A stretch of 64,000 nt of DNA from Kitasatospora cineracea. GTDB lineage: Bacteria; Actinomycetota; Actinomycetes; Streptomycetales; Streptomycetaceae. The notes beneath the pieces were generated by a model. It had not been told where the DNA came from. It was given only the letters and a program-made list of their open reading frames with translations, and did not search any database. The DNA is taken from assembly GCF_003751605.1 (NCBI RefSeq), contig NZ_RJVJ01000001.1, positions 2,852,001 through 2,916,000 of the forward strand. Reading direction: 5' to 3'. The stretch's first letter is position 1. Each line of letters begins with the position of its first letter. The position numbers and the translations under genes were made by a program. This document shows positions 36,106 to 47,836 of this stretch, one piece after another.

Positions 36106-36180
36106 TGTTGTCCAAGCTGGACAACAGGGCTCCTTGAAGGCGAAATAGAGCAACATGGAGTGACAATTCCGTCGACGGAA
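36106..36180. promoter_or_regulatory. Two palindromes in the ppdK upstream region
   Basis: TTGTCCA-AGC-TGGACAA near 36106-36122 is a perfect 7-bp inverted repeat, and TTCCGTCGACGGAA at 36167-36180 is a perfect 14-bp palindrome. Both lie in a 565-base, less GC-rich gap (36049-36613) with no supported gene, upstream of ppdK. They may be operators. Confidence 0.45.
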
Positions 36181-36613
36181 AGCGACGATCGGCGTAGGTT
36201 CCCTAGGTCTGCCAGCTGAGATGCGCTCGTGATGCTGGCCACATATCGTGGCGAGTGACAGTCAGTCAGTCGACTTCGCCAAGGTGTACAAGTCCGGATC
36301 GCTTCCCGAACGGGCCCTCCGTGGATCGCCGCCGCTGGCTGCAGGAAATCAAGCCGGGGAAACGTGGCGGACCGAATGCCGTCACCGTGTGTCCGGTTCG
36401 TGTGAGCTGGACGTGGCCATGTGTTCAATTCTTGAACGATGGCTAGCGTCATCCGGACGATTTCAGCAACGCAGGCAAACGCCCACCCGGGCATTAGATC
36501 TGCTGGCCAATCGCCCGCTCCGCGGCTCGTACGGGCTCTTCACGCCCCTAGACGGCCTTCGAAATGGGTATGTTCTCCGGCGTCAGGGCAACCGTGTGCG
36601 AGGAGAGCGACCC

Positions 36614-39322
<2,709 letters not shown>

Positions 39323-39369
39323 CACGAAGCAGCGCGGTTCACTGACCGCACCCCTCCGAAGGGGAGGGG

Positions 39370-39454
39370 CGTACGGCGGAGCTCGGCGCAGGAGAGCCGC
39401 CGTACGGAGCAGCCGGGGCGGGAACGGACAACGGCGTCCGTCCCCGCCCCGGCG
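39370..39454 (+). terminator. Two successive hairpins after ppdK
   Basis: First: CGTACGGCGG at 39370-39379 with CCGCCGTACG at 39397-39406. Second: arms about 39413-39429 and 39438-39454 pair over 17 bases with one mismatch (core CCGGGGCGGG/CCCGCCCCGG). Confidence 0.75.
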
Positions 39455-39468
39455 GCGTTTCCCGGTGC

Positions 39469-39520
39469 GACCGCCGACCGCCGACCGCCGGCCGTCCGCC
39501 GTCCGCCGTCCGTCTCCCGC
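39469..39520. repeat. Short ACCGCCG/TCCGCCG tandem repeats
   Basis: Seven-base units: ACCGCCG three times from about 39470, then GGCCG, then TCCGCCG units to about 39510. Low-complexity filler between the ppdK terminators and the RNase gene. Confidence 0.6.
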
Positions 39521-39586
39521 CACCGTCCGCCCGCCGGGCGCGTGCCGTACCGCCGTCCGGGTGAGCCGGTGCGGCAGGCTGAGGGC

Positions 39587-40099
39587 ATGAACAGCCGAAA
39601 CCGCCTGATCAGCCTCGTCGCCGTGGTCCTCCTCGGTATCGCCGCCGGCGTCGCCGTCCTGCTGAACGGCGGGAACCACCCGGGCGGCGCGAGCAGCGCG
39701 CCGTCCCCGTCCGGCGCGTCCGCCACCACCGGCCGCGGCGCCGCGAGCGCGCCCAAGCCCTCGGCCCCTGCCAAGTCGCCCGCGCCCCAGGGAAACTGGG
39801 TGCCCACCAGCTCGGCGCTGGCCGACGTCTGCCGCAGCAAGCTGCCCGCGCAGGCCCTCGACACGCTCGGCCTGATCGCCCACGGCGGCCCCTACCCGTA
39901 CCGTTCCGACGGCATCGTCTTCGAGAACAGGGAGAGCCGGCTGCCCCGTCAGAGCAGCGGCTACTACCACGAGTTCACCGTGGTCACGCCCGGGTCGGAC
40001 GACCGCGGGACCAGGCGGATCGTCACCGGCGGCGTCGGCGAGCAGTACTGGACGGCCGACCACTACGCGACCTTCCAGGAGATCGATCCGCGGTGCTGA
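39587..40099 (+). CDS. Secreted guanyl-specific ribonuclease, Sa/N1-T1 type
   Basis: A 170-residue exported RNase. Residues 1-30 form a signal peptide or anchor (RLISLVAVVLLGIAAGVAVLL), 31-70 are a Ser/Pro/Ala linker, and 75-170 align with RNase Sa: VCRSKLPAQALDTLGLIAHGGPYPYRSDG, VFENRES, GYYHEFTVVTPG, RGTRRIV, DHYATFQEID. Catalytic residues by that alignment are Glu129, Arg140, Arg144 and His159; Cys82 and Cys170 should make the conserved disulfide. It cleaves RNA 3' of guanosine. ATG 39587. No barstar-type inhibitor gene is adjacent. Confidence 0.93.
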   Translation: MNSRNRLISLVAVVLLGIAAGVAVLLNGGNHPGGASSAPSPSGASATTGRGAASAPKPSAPAKSPAPQGNWVPTSSALADVCRSKLPAQALDTLGLIAHGGPYPYRSDGIVFENRESRLPRQSSGYYHEFTVVTPGSDDRGTRRIVTGGVGEQYWTADHYATFQEIDPRC

Positions 40100-40139
40100 G
40101 CAGCCCGCTGACGGTCCGTCGACGGTCCGTCGGAAAATT

Positions 40140-40158
40140 ACTTTCCCCTCCGGAAAGT
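40140..40158. promoter_or_regulatory. Operator-like inverted repeat before the membrane protein/regulator pair
   Basis: ACTTTCC (40140-40146), CCTCC, GGAAAGT (40152-40158): perfect 7-bp dyad with a 5-base spacer, in the AT-richest patch of this promoter and 70 bases before the ATG. A likely autoregulatory site for the winged-helix regulator two genes on. Confidence 0.65.
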
Positions 40159-40228
40159 ATGTGCCAGAGTGGTAGCACTTGATCCGGCAGCGGGCCGGAT
40201 CCGACGGCATGTCCGCTCGGGGGATCCG

Positions 40229-40726
40229 ATGGTTGACGACAAGCAGCACGCGCACGAGCAGTCCGAGGAGCTCACGCCCGCGGAGGCACTGGCGCTCGCC
40301 GAGCGCGCGCAGGCCGCCGCCCGCCGCCCGGCGCCGATGCCCTGGTGGTACGGCCCCGGAGTGGGCGCGGCCCTCGCGGTCTACTGCGCGGCGATCGGGC
40401 AGAGCTTCCAGCGACAGGCGCAGTGGCTGATACCGCTGTGCGCGGCCGGCCTGATGGCGGTGCTGGCGGCGATAGTGCGGGTGGCCATGCGTTCCAGCGG
40501 CGTCGCCGCACGGCTGGAGAAGGTCAAGGTCCCGCCGAACGTCCTGCGGGCGCTCGGCCTGACGATCCTGGCCGCGGTGCTGGCCTGGCTCGTCACCTGG
40601 CTGGCCACCGACGACCAGGGGTGGGCCATGGCCGCTGCCGGCGTGGTCGCGGGCCTGGCCGTCTGGGGTGTCATCACGATGGCCAATCGAGAGGTCAAGG
40701 AGCAGAGCATGAGCAGCGAGCGGTGA
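40229..40726 (+). CDS. Membrane protein paired with winged-helix regulator
   Basis: A 165-residue protein with a hydrophilic Glu/Ala head (1-38) and four hydrophobic segments (about 45-62, 67-88, 104-124, 130-150: VGAALAVYCAAIGQSF, WLIPLCAAGLMAVLAAIVRVAM, LGLTILAAVLAWLVTWLA, WAMAAAGVVAGLAVWGVITMA). Family not recognised by name; such proteins commonly precede a small MarR/ArsR-like regulator in Streptomyces. ATG 40229 after CGGGGGA. The stop overlaps the next GTG. Confidence 0.75.
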   Translation: MVDDKQHAHEQSEELTPAEALALAERAQAAARRPAPMPWWYGPGVGAALAVYCAAIGQSFQRQAQWLIPLCAAGLMAVLAAIVRVAMRSSGVAARLEKVKVPPNVLRALGLTILAAVLAWLVTWLATDDQGWAMAAAGVVAGLAVWGVITMANREVKEQSMSSER

Positions 40727-41061
40727 ACGGGCTCGACCCGATACTCCACCAGCCCACCAGGCTCACCGTCCTGGCCTTCCTCAGCGGGTGCCAGGAAGCC
40801 GAGTTCTCCGTCGTCCGCGACTACTGCCAGGTCTCGGACTCGGTGCTCAGCAAGACGGCGGCGGGCCTGGAGACGGCCGGCTACCTGCGGGCCCGCAAGG
40901 GCTACGTCGGCAAGCGGCCCCGTACCTGGCTCTCCGCGACGGCGCAGGGCCGTGCCGTGCTGGCCGCGCACCTCGGGGCGCTCCAGCAGATGGCCGCCGC
41001 CGCGGAGGCGGCCGGTTCCGCGTCCTCACCGGACGGGAGCGCGGACGGGGCCGGAGGCTGA
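40723..41061 (+). CDS. Winged-helix transcriptional regulator (HTH_34 type)
   Basis: A 112-residue regulator with a single winged helix: LDPILHQPTRLTVLAFLSGCQEAEFSVVRDYCQVSDSVLSKTAAGLETAGYLRARKGYVGKRPRTWLSATAQGRAVLAAHLGAL, typical of PF13601-like proteins. GTG 40723 overlaps the stop of the membrane protein (GTGA). The dyad at 40140-40158 upstream of the pair is its probable operator. The Ala/Ser-rich tail is disordered. Confidence 0.88.
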   Translation: MNGLDPILHQPTRLTVLAFLSGCQEAEFSVVRDYCQVSDSVLSKTAAGLETAGYLRARKGYVGKRPRTWLSATAQGRAVLAAHLGALQQMAAAAEAAGSASSPDGSADGAGG

Positions 41062-41192
41062 GCCGGGGCGGAGGGCGGAGCGGGCCGACGCAGTGTCAGC
41101 AGGATCACACCCAGGAGCGGAGGTGGGCCGAACCCCGTGCTGTCCGCGCTCCTTGACAACTCGACAGAGTGCCGAGAAACCCCGGAGGAGAA

Positions 41193-41245
41193 CCGGCCGG
41201 GGCGGCCGCACGACATCGCCGACGTCGCGCACCCGCCCCGGCCGG
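41193..41245. terminator. Bidirectional terminator between regulator and GNAT gene
   Basis: CCGGCCGGGGCGG at 41193-41205 and CCGCCCCGGCCGG at 41233-41245 form a perfect 13-bp stem; the 27-base loop can fold a further small stem. Convergent genes on both sides. Confidence 0.7.
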
Positions 41246-41279
41246 GACGAGCCTGACCGGAACGGACCGGTCGGCCGGC

Positions 41280-42035
41280 TCAGGCGGCCGGCATCAGGGA
41301 GTCACCGGTCATCGGATCGGCGACCAGGGGGCTGCCGTGTCTAAGGCACTCCTGGTTGAGCGGCGCCGGGTCCGGCGCGCTGGGCGAGGTCGCGGCGGCG
41401 ATCCGCAGCTCGATGATGTCCCGGACGGCGGGCCACTCCTCGTCCAGGATCGAGTAGAACGCGGTGGACCGGACCACCCCGTCCAGACCGCGCGAGTGCG
41501 CCCGGCGGACGCCCTCGGAGGTGGCGCCCAGCCGCTCGATGGCGACCCGGGAACGGGTGTTGCGGGCATCGGCCCGCAGCGAGATCCGCTGCACCCGCCA
41601 CACCTCGAAGGCGTGCCGCAGCATCAGCAGCTTCGCCTCCGTGTTGATGCCGGTGCCCTGCGCCCGCGGGGACAGCCAGGTGTTCCCGATCTCCGCGGCG
41701 TCCGGCACCGCCTCCAGCGGGTCGCCGTGCGGGACGCCCGGCGCGGGCGGCCAGACCAGCGGGCCCTGCCAGTAGTCGAGTTCCAGGAACCGGGTCGAGC
41801 CCACCACCCGGTTGTCGGCGGTGCTCACCGTGGCGAACGGCATCGACCGGCCCGCCGCCCGATCGGCGAGGGCACGCGCGATGTACTCCCGGGCGGCTTC
41901 CAGGCCGTGCGGAACGGGGGTGAAGGCGTAGGTCGTACGGTCCTCGGAGCCGGCCACGGCCAGGGCCGCGGCGTGGTGCTCGGCGAGGGGCTCCAGCCGC
42001 ACGGTGCGGCCGTAGAGGGTGACGGGTACGGGCAC
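41280..42035 (-). CDS. GNAT family N-acetyltransferase (RimJ/RimL type)
   Basis: A 251-residue GNAT protein: VTLYGRTVRLEPLAEHHAAALAVAGS at the start, VVGSTRFLELD, the acetyl-CoA loop region IGNTWLSPRAQGTGINTEAKLLMLRHAFE, and RADARNTRSRVAIERLGATSEGVRRAH, which is typical of RimJ/RimL-like enzymes acting on amino groups of proteins or small molecules. A C-terminal 40-residue extension is atypical. GTG 42035 follows AAGGA closely on the minus strand. Substrate unknown. Confidence 0.85.
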   Translation of the reverse strand: MPVPVTLYGRTVRLEPLAEHHAAALAVAGSEDRTTYAFTPVPHGLEAAREYIARALADRAAGRSMPFATVSTADNRVVGSTRFLELDYWQGPLVWPPAPGVPHGDPLEAVPDAAEIGNTWLSPRAQGTGINTEAKLLMLRHAFEVWRVQRISLRADARNTRSRVAIERLGATSEGVRRAHSRGLDGVVRSTAFYSILDEEWPAVRDIIELRIAAATSPSAPDPAPLNQECLRHGSPLVADPMTGDSLMPAA

Positions 42036-42688
42036 GGATCCTTCGGTCCTTCGGCGGTCGTCGGGGCCCGCGCACCGGGTTCGCGGTGAACGGGCAGTGG
42101 TCGTATCGCCCCGGCCCCGGGGGAACGGCCGCCCGGGGGCGCTACGCCAGAGGCTCGGGCGTGCGGCGGGACGGCAGCCCGGAGGCGGGCAGCGCGGTGC
42201 CGGTACGGACACGGGTCGACGGACCGATCCGGCGGGATGAGCGACGGGACAGTGTGCGTCCGCGAGATGGCCGAGAGAGAAACGAGATCACGAAGCGAAG
42301 CAGGCGGCCAGGTGAAGGCAAGGTGCGCGTTGGATGGCTGGCATCGCAACGGACCGGGGCGTGGCCCACGACGTGACAGACGGCGTGGCGCGACGACGCG
42401 ACGATGCGAGGCAGCGAGAGGACGATACCCGCCCGGAGGCGGTGCGTCACTTCGCGGCGCGCCAGCGGGGGCGTACGGCTCCCCCCGGCACGCCGGGGCG
42501 CTCCGCCGCCCGGTCGGCCGAGCCGGGCGCCACGCCCGCGACCAGGGGCTTTGCCCGGAGGTGAGAGGATTCCAGAGACGGCGTGAAGACTCGTGCGAGG
42601 GCGGGAATGTCGACGGGCCCCCGCACGCTGGACAGATCAGATCCGAAAGCATTCCGAGACGACGAGACGGAACGGGGATGGGTGCGCC
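42036..42688. other. Gene-poor stretch between GNAT gene and PAC2 gene
   Basis: About 650 bases with no frame of convincing coding character. The part 42240-42460 is less GC-rich and contains many purine runs. Divergent promoters for the GNAT and PAC2 genes must lie here. I found no RNA gene, hairpin or repeat. Confidence 0.5.
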
Positions 42689-43630
42689 GTGCGTGATCCC
42701 AAGGAGCTGTACGAGCTGGAGCCCCAGGGCGTGACCGCCCTGGCGGCGGCGCGGGCCGCCGCCGAGGCCGGTACCGGCCTGGTGCTGCTGTACCACCTCG
42801 AGGGCTTCATGGACGCCGGCGAGGCGGGCGGCCAGGTCGTGGCACACCTGCTCGAGCAGGGGTCCCCGCAGGTGGTGGCCAGGTTCGACCACGACCGGCT
42901 GGTCGACTACCGGGCCCGCCGTCCCGCGATGACCTTCGACCGCGAGAGCTGGACGGACTACGACCCGCCGGAGATCCTGCTCCAGCTGGTGCGCGACTCG
43001 GTGGGGGCGCCCTTCCTGGTGCTCTCCGGCCCCGAGCCGGACACCGAGTGGGAGCTCTTCGCGGCCGCCGTCGGCGACCTGGTGGAGCGGTTCGAGGTCC
43101 GGCTCGCGCTCTCCTTCCACGGCATCCCGATGGGCGTCCCGCACACCCGCCCGGTCGGCCTCACCCCGCACGGAAACCGGGTCGACCTGGCGGCCGGCCA
43201 CCCCAAGTGGTTCGACCAGGCCCAGGTGCCCGGCAGCGCCCAGGCCCTGGTCGAGTACCGGCTCACCGAGGCCGGACAGGACGTGCTGGGCCTCGCCGCC
43301 CACGTGCCGCACTACATCGCCCGCTCGGCCTACCCGGCCGCCGCGGTGACGATCCTGGAGGCCGTCCAGTCCGCGACCGGCCTGGTCCTGCCCGGCAGCG
43401 AACTGCGCGCCCGGGTCAACGAGGTCTACGCCGAGATCGAGGACCAGCTCTCCCAGGGCGACGGCGAGTTGCGCTCGGCGATCCAGGGCATGGAGGGCCA
43501 GTACGACGCGGTCTCCGGCGCCGTCGACCGGGAGAGCCTGCTCGCCGAGTCCAGCGACCTCCCCTCGGCGGACGAACTCGGCCGGAGGTTCGAGGAGTTC
43601 CTGGCCGAGCACGAGCGCGGCGCCGAGTAG
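42689..43630 (+). CDS. PAC2 family protein
   Basis: A 313-residue PAC2-domain protein (proteasome-assembly-chaperone-like fold): [27 protein letters not shown] near the N-terminus, [53 protein letters not shown] and [22 protein letters not shown]. Function in actinobacteria unresolved; a link to proteasome biology is inference. GTG 42689 follows GGGGATGGG. The lipoprotein gene starts directly after the stop. Confidence 0.9.
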   Translation: MRDPKELYELEPQGVTALAAARAAAEAGTGLVLLYHLEGFMDAGEAGGQVVAHLLEQGSPQVVARFDHDRLVDYRARRPAMTFDRESWTDYDPPEILLQLVRDSVGAPFLVLSGPEPDTEWELFAAAVGDLVERFEVRLALSFHGIPMGVPHTRPVGLTPHGNRVDLAAGHPKWFDQAQVPGSAQALVEYRLTEAGQDVLGLAAHVPHYIARSAYPAAAVTILEAVQSATGLVLPGSELRARVNEVYAEIEDQLSQGDGELRSAIQGMEGQYDAVSGAVDRESLLAESSDLPSADELGRRFEEFLAEHERGAE

Positions 43631-44581
43631 GTGCGCCACCGGAGGAGGGCCGCCGCGGCGGCCCTGATCGGGGCCGCCCTGATCGGCACCGCCGGGTGCG
43701 GCGCGGGGAAGGCATCCCCGGCCCCGCAGCCCGACCGGGCCTCGCCGACGCCCTCCACCACCCCGGTCACCGGCCCGTACGTCGCACTGGGCGACTCCTA
43801 CACCGCCGGCCTGCGGATCCCGCCCCAGGGCGGAGCCCCGCAGGGCTGCGGCCGCTCGGGCGTCAACTACCCGTCCCTGGTGGCCCGGCAGCTCGACCTC
43901 AAGGACTTCACCGACGTCAGCTGCAGCGGCGCGCGCACCGGAGACCTGACGGCCGCCCAGCGCACCGACGACGGCACCAACCCGCCGCAGCTGGCCGCGC
44001 TCGGCGCGGCCACCCGGCTGGTGACGCTCGGGATCGGCGGCAACGACGCAGGCTTCCTCGACGTCCTGGGCCGCTGCGCGGTCGAGAACGTCCGGCACAG
44101 CCTGACCGGCCACGGCGACGCCGCGCCCTGCCGGGCGTACTACACGACCGGCGCCGGGCAGGGCGAGGTCCAGCGGCGGATGACGGACACCGGCGAGCGG
44201 CTCACCGCGGCGCTCGACGAGGTCAGACGGCGGGCCCCGCAGGCCAGGGTGCTGCTCGTCGGATACCCGGCCCTGCTGCCGCAGGACCCGACTCTCTGCG
44301 CCGAGACCCTGGGCGACGGGATCGCGGGCGCCGACATCGGCTTCGTCGTCGAACAGGAGCGGCAGCTGAACGCCATGCTCCGGCAGCGGGCCGAGGCCGC
44401 CGGGGCGGCCTTCGTCGACACCTACGCCCCGTCCACCGGGCACGACATGTGCGAGGCCGCCGGCACCCGCTGGATAGAGCCCCTCGCCGCCGGGCAGGGG
44501 CTGGCCCCGATCCACCCGAACGCCCAGGGGCAGCAGGGCATGGCCGCCGCCGTCCTGGCCGCGCTCGGGCAGCAGCACTGA
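43631..44581 (+). CDS. SGNH/GDSL hydrolase lipoprotein
   Basis: A 316-residue secreted esterase or lipase. Signal peptide with lipobox LIGTAGC (Cys23); block I YVALGDSYTAGL (Ser56), a Gly in SGARTGDL, block III GIGGNDAGF and block V IHPNAQG with the catalytic His. Six or more cysteines suggest disulfides, as in Streptomyces SGNH lipases. GTG 43631 abuts the PAC2 stop, so translation is coupled. Substrate unknown. Confidence 0.9.
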   Translation: MRHRRRAAAAALIGAALIGTAGCGAGKASPAPQPDRASPTPSTTPVTGPYVALGDSYTAGLRIPPQGGAPQGCGRSGVNYPSLVARQLDLKDFTDVSCSGARTGDLTAAQRTDDGTNPPQLAALGAATRLVTLGIGGNDAGFLDVLGRCAVENVRHSLTGHGDAAPCRAYYTTGAGQGEVQRRMTDTGERLTAALDEVRRRAPQARVLLVGYPALLPQDPTLCAETLGDGIAGADIGFVVEQERQLNAMLRQRAEAAGAAFVDTYAPSTGHDMCEAAGTRWIEPLAAGQGLAPIHPNAQGQQGMAAAVLAALGQQH

Positions 44582-44616
44582 CCTCGCCCCCGTCGGCGGG
44601 ACGACGGGGGCGAGGT
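44581..44616. terminator. Bidirectional terminator between lipase and nirD
   Basis: ACCTCGCCCCCGTC at 44581-44594 and GACGGGGGCGAGGT at 44603-44616: perfect 14-bp stem with an 8-base loop between convergent genes. Confidence 0.9.
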
Positions 44617-44678
44617 CGGGGGACGAGACCTGGGGCGGGGTCAGCCGGGCGGCACGCCGGACCGGGCAGTCCGCCGGA

Positions 44679-45026
44679 TCAGGCGGCGCGGACCGTGTGG
44701 ACGGCGATCCGGACGTCCTCGTCGTCCAGGCACTCCCCGGTCACCAGGTCGAAGCGCTGCTTGAGCAGCGGCGAGGCCACGTAGATCCGGCCGTCCGCGG
44801 TGGAGCCCAGCAGGCCCCGGGAGAGGACGTACGCGCCGGTGAACGGGTCGCGGTTGTCGGAGGCGTAGAGGCGGTCGTTGCCGTCGCGGAACACGGCCAC
44901 CTGGCGGCCGTCCGGCAGCAGGACGGCGATGCCGCGGCCGGGCACCAGCAGGTCCCAGTCGCAGACCGGGGACCAGCCGGAGGCGGAGAGCAGTTCGATC
45001 CGGGTGGCAGAGGCGGTGGCGGTCAT
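44679..45026 (-). CDS. nirD: Nitrite reductase (NADH) small subunit
   Basis: A 115-residue Rieske-like subunit: WSPVCDWDLLVPGRGIAVLLPDGRQVAVFRDGNDRLYASDNRDPFTGAYVLSRGLLG and ASPLLKQRFDLVTGECLDDEDVRIAVH. As in other NirD, the Rieske iron-sulfur ligands are absent (Asn-Arg-Asp-Pro in place of CxH), which is normal for this family. ATG 45026 overlaps the nirB stop by four bases. With NirB it reduces nitrite to ammonium in the cytoplasm. Confidence 0.95.
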   Translation of the reverse strand: MTATASATRIELLSASGWSPVCDWDLLVPGRGIAVLLPDGRQVAVFRDGNDRLYASDNRDPFTGAYVLSRGLLGSTADGRIYVASPLLKQRFDLVTGECLDDEDVRIAVHTVRAA

Positions 45027-47650
45027 CGGGCTTCCTCCAGGATGCGGGCGGCCGGGAACGGGGAGCGGTCGGAGTCGAGGGCGGCGAGCAACTGCTCCGC
45101 GCTGGCCAGCAGCACCAGGTCGGGCTTGACCTGGTCGCGCTCGGGGACGAACCGGATGCTCGGGTCGGGCACTCCGGGGGCGTTGACGAAGGAGACGAAC
45201 CGGCGCATCCGGTCGGGGTCGGCCAGGGTCGCCGCCCACTCGTCCTGGTAGTCGCCGATGTGGCGGGCCATCAGCGACTCCAGCTCGTCGGCGATGCCCA
45301 GCGAGTCCTCGACCACCACCTCGCGGACGTGCGCCAGGCCGCCCTCGATCCGCTCCAGCCAGGCGGAGGTGCGCTCCAGCCGGTCGGCGGTGCGGATGTA
45401 GAACATCAGGAACCGGTCGATCAGGCGGACCAGTTGCTCGTCGTCCAGGTCCTGGGCGAGCAGGTCGGCGTGCCGGGGCGTGGCACCGCCGTTGCCGCCG
45501 ACGTACAGGTTCCAGCCGTTGGAGGTGGCGATGACGCCGAAGTCCTTGCCGCGGGCCTCGGCGCACTCGCGGGCGCAGCCGGAGACCGCCGACTTGAGCT
45601 TGTGCGGCGAGCGCAGGCCCCGGTAGCGCAGCTCCAGCTGGATCGCCATGGCGACCGAGTCCTGCACGCCGTAGCGGCACCAGGTGGAGCCGACGCAGGA
45701 CTTCACGGTGCGCAGGGACTTCCCGTACGCGTGGCCGGACTCGAAGCCGGCCGCGACCAGTCGGCTCCAGATCATCGGCAGCTGGTCCACGCTGGCGCCG
45801 AACAGGTCGATCCGCTGACCGCCGGTGATCTTGGTGTAGAGGCCGAACTCCCGGGCCACCTCGCCGATCACGATCAGCTTGTCGGGGGTGATCTCGCCGC
45901 CGGGGATGCGCGGCACCACCGAGTAGGAGCCGTTCTTCTGCAGGTTCGCCAGGAAGTGGTCGTTGGTGTCCTGGAGGCCGCCCTGCTCGCCGTCCAGGAT
46001 GTGCCCGGAGGCCTCCAGCTCGGGCGCCAGCGAGGCGATGATCGAGGCGACCGTCGGCTTGCAGACCTCGCAGCCCTCGGCACCCTCCGGCACCCGGCCG
46101 TGCTCGGCGAGCAGCTGGCGGTGGGTGGCGACCCGCTTGACCCGGACGATCTCGTAGAGCTCGGCGCGGGTGTGGGCGAAGCACGGGCACAGCCCGCGGT
46201 CGACCTCGACGCCGCCGGCCTCCAGCTCGTCCGTGACGATCGTGCCGAGCAGTTTCACGCAGGAGCCGCAGTTGGTGCCCGCCCGGGTGCACTTCTTCAC
46301 CTCGGGGACGGTGGTGCACTCGTGATCGGTGACCGCCGCCCGGATCGCGCCCTTGGTGACGTTGTTGCAGCTGCAGATCACCGCGTCGTCGGGCAGCGCG
46401 GAACTGCCGAGCGAGACGGCGGTGTCCGCACCGGCCGGCAGCACCAGCGACTCGGCGGGGACGGGCAGCGGCCGCCCGGTGCCCGCCAGCGGGCGGAGCG
46501 TGGCGTAGGCCGAGGCGTCGCCGACCAGGATGCCGCCGAGCAGCGCCCCCTCGCCGGTCACCACCAGCTTCTTGTAGACGCCGGAACGGGAGTCGGAGTA
46601 GACCACGTCGAGCGAGCCGGGCGTCCGGCCGAAGGCGTCGCCGAAGCTGGCCACGTCGACGCCGAGCAGCTTGAGCTTGGTGGAGAGGTCCGCGCCGGTG
46701 AACGGCTGCGCGGCCTGCTCGGCGAGCTGCTGCGCCACCGAGACGGCCATCTCGTAGCCGGGGGCGACCAGGCCGTACACCCGGCCGTCCACCGCGAGGG
46801 CGCACTCGCCGATGGCGAAGACGTGCGGGTCGGAGGTCCGGCAGTGCTCGTCGACCGCGATGCCGCCGCGCTCACCGACCGTCAGACCGGCCTCGCGGGC
46901 CAGCTGGTCGCGGGGGCGGACCCCGGCGGAGAACACCACCAGGTCGGTCGCCAGCTCGGAGTCGTCGGTGAAGGACATGCCGACCGCGCGCCCCTCGGCG
47001 ACGGTGATCGCCTTGGTGCCGACGCCGGTGTGCACCACCACGCCCATCGACTCGATGGTCCGCCGCAGCGCGGTGCCGCCCGCGTCGTCGACCTGGACGG
47101 GCATCAGGCGCGGCGCGAACTCCACCACGTGGGTCTCCAGGCCGAGGCCCTTCAGCGCACCCGCGGCCTCCAGCCCGAGCAGCCCGCCGCCGACCACCGC
47201 ACCGACCCGGGCCCCGGCCGCGTAGGACTCGATCGCCTGCAGGTCCTCGATGGTGCGGTAGACGAAGCACCCCTCGGCGTCCCGGCCGTCCACCGGGGGA
47301 ACGAAGGGGTAGGAGCCGGTGGCCAGCACCAGGGTGTCGTAGGAGAGGGTGCGCCCGGCGGCCGTGGTGACGGTCCGGGCCGCCGGGTCGAGCGAGACGG
47401 CGGGGGAGGAGAGGTGCACCTCGAACCCGTGCCGATCGGTGAAGCCCTCCTCGGCGAGCAGCAGGTCGTCCGCGCTCCGGCCGGAGAAGTAGGAGGTCAG
47501 GCCGACCCGGTCGTAGGCGGGCCGGGGCTCCTCGGCGAGGACGACGACCCGGTAGCGGGCGGCCGCCCCGGTGTCGGCCAGGGCTTCCAGGAAGCGGTGG
47601 CCGACCATGCCGTAGCCGACCAGGAGCAGTGTGGGCTTGGTGGTGGTCAT
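45023..47650 (-). CDS. nirB: Nitrite reductase (NADH) large subunit
   Basis: An 875-residue assimilatory enzyme. N-terminal pyridine-nucleotide/FAD oxidoreductase (VGYGMVGHRFLEAL; GGGLLGLEAAGALKGLG; VFSAGVRPRDQLAREAG). BFD-like [2Fe-2S] domain with CSCNNVTKGAIRAAV and CTRAGTNCGSCVKLL. Siroheme/[4Fe-4S] half with SCVGSTWCRYGVQDS and SGCARECAEARGKDFGV carrying the cluster cysteines. ATG 47650 starts MTTTKPTLL after GGAGGGACT on the minus strand. A GlnR-type box lies about 190-220 bases upstream, in keeping with nitrogen control. The CbiX-type chelatase gene at 51.2 kb may serve its siroheme. Confidence 0.96.
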   Translation of the reverse strand: MTTTKPTLLLVGYGMVGHRFLEALADTGAAARYRVVVLAEEPRPAYDRVGLTSYFSGRSADDLLLAEEGFTDRHGFEVHLSSPAVSLDPAARTVTTAAGRTLSYDTLVLATGSYPFVPPVDGRDAEGCFVYRTIEDLQAIESYAAGARVGAVVGGGLLGLEAAGALKGLGLETHVVEFAPRLMPVQVDDAGGTALRRTIESMGVVVHTGVGTKAITVAEGRAVGMSFTDDSELATDLVVFSAGVRPRDQLAREAGLTVGERGGIAVDEHCRTSDPHVFAIGECALAVDGRVYGLVAPGYEMAVSVAQQLAEQAAQPFTGADLSTKLKLLGVDVASFGDAFGRTPGSLDVVYSDSRSGVYKKLVVTGEGALLGGILVGDASAYATLRPLAGTGRPLPVPAESLVLPAGADTAVSLGSSALPDDAVICSCNNVTKGAIRAAVTDHECTTVPEVKKCTRAGTNCGSCVKLLGTIVTDELEAGGVEVDRGLCPCFAHTRAELYEIVRVKRVATHRQLLAEHGRVPEGAEGCEVCKPTVASIIASLAPELEASGHILDGEQGGLQDTNDHFLANLQKNGSYSVVPRIPGGEITPDKLIVIGEVAREFGLYTKITGGQRIDLFGASVDQLPMIWSRLVAAGFESGHAYGKSLRTVKSCVGSTWCRYGVQDSVAMAIQLELRYRGLRSPHKLKSAVSGCARECAEARGKDFGVIATSNGWNLYVGGNGGATPRHADLLAQDLDDEQLVRLIDRFLMFYIRTADRLERTSAWLERIEGGLAHVREVVVEDSLGIADELESLMARHIGDYQDEWAATLADPDRMRRFVSFVNAPGVPDPSIRFVPERDQVKPDLVLLASAEQLLAALDSDRSPFPAARILEEAR

Positions 47651-47836
47651 CGGGAAGTCCCTCCGAGATCGCGCTCCGAACGGTGGCAGTCGGAGCTGGC
47701 GGGCCGACCTGGCGCCGGCGAACCGCGGTCGGCCCGCGGCGCGGCGCACCTCCGGTCCCGCCGGAGGCCCGACCGGGCGGGCCGTCGATGGCCCGCGACC
47801 CGGTCGCTGTCGTGGCACCGAGCATGCGCGGGGGGT

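Noticed and set aside
36255-36446. Possible 63-residue gene upstream of ppdK
   Set aside because: Mixed third positions, no ribosome site, and the region looks regulatory.
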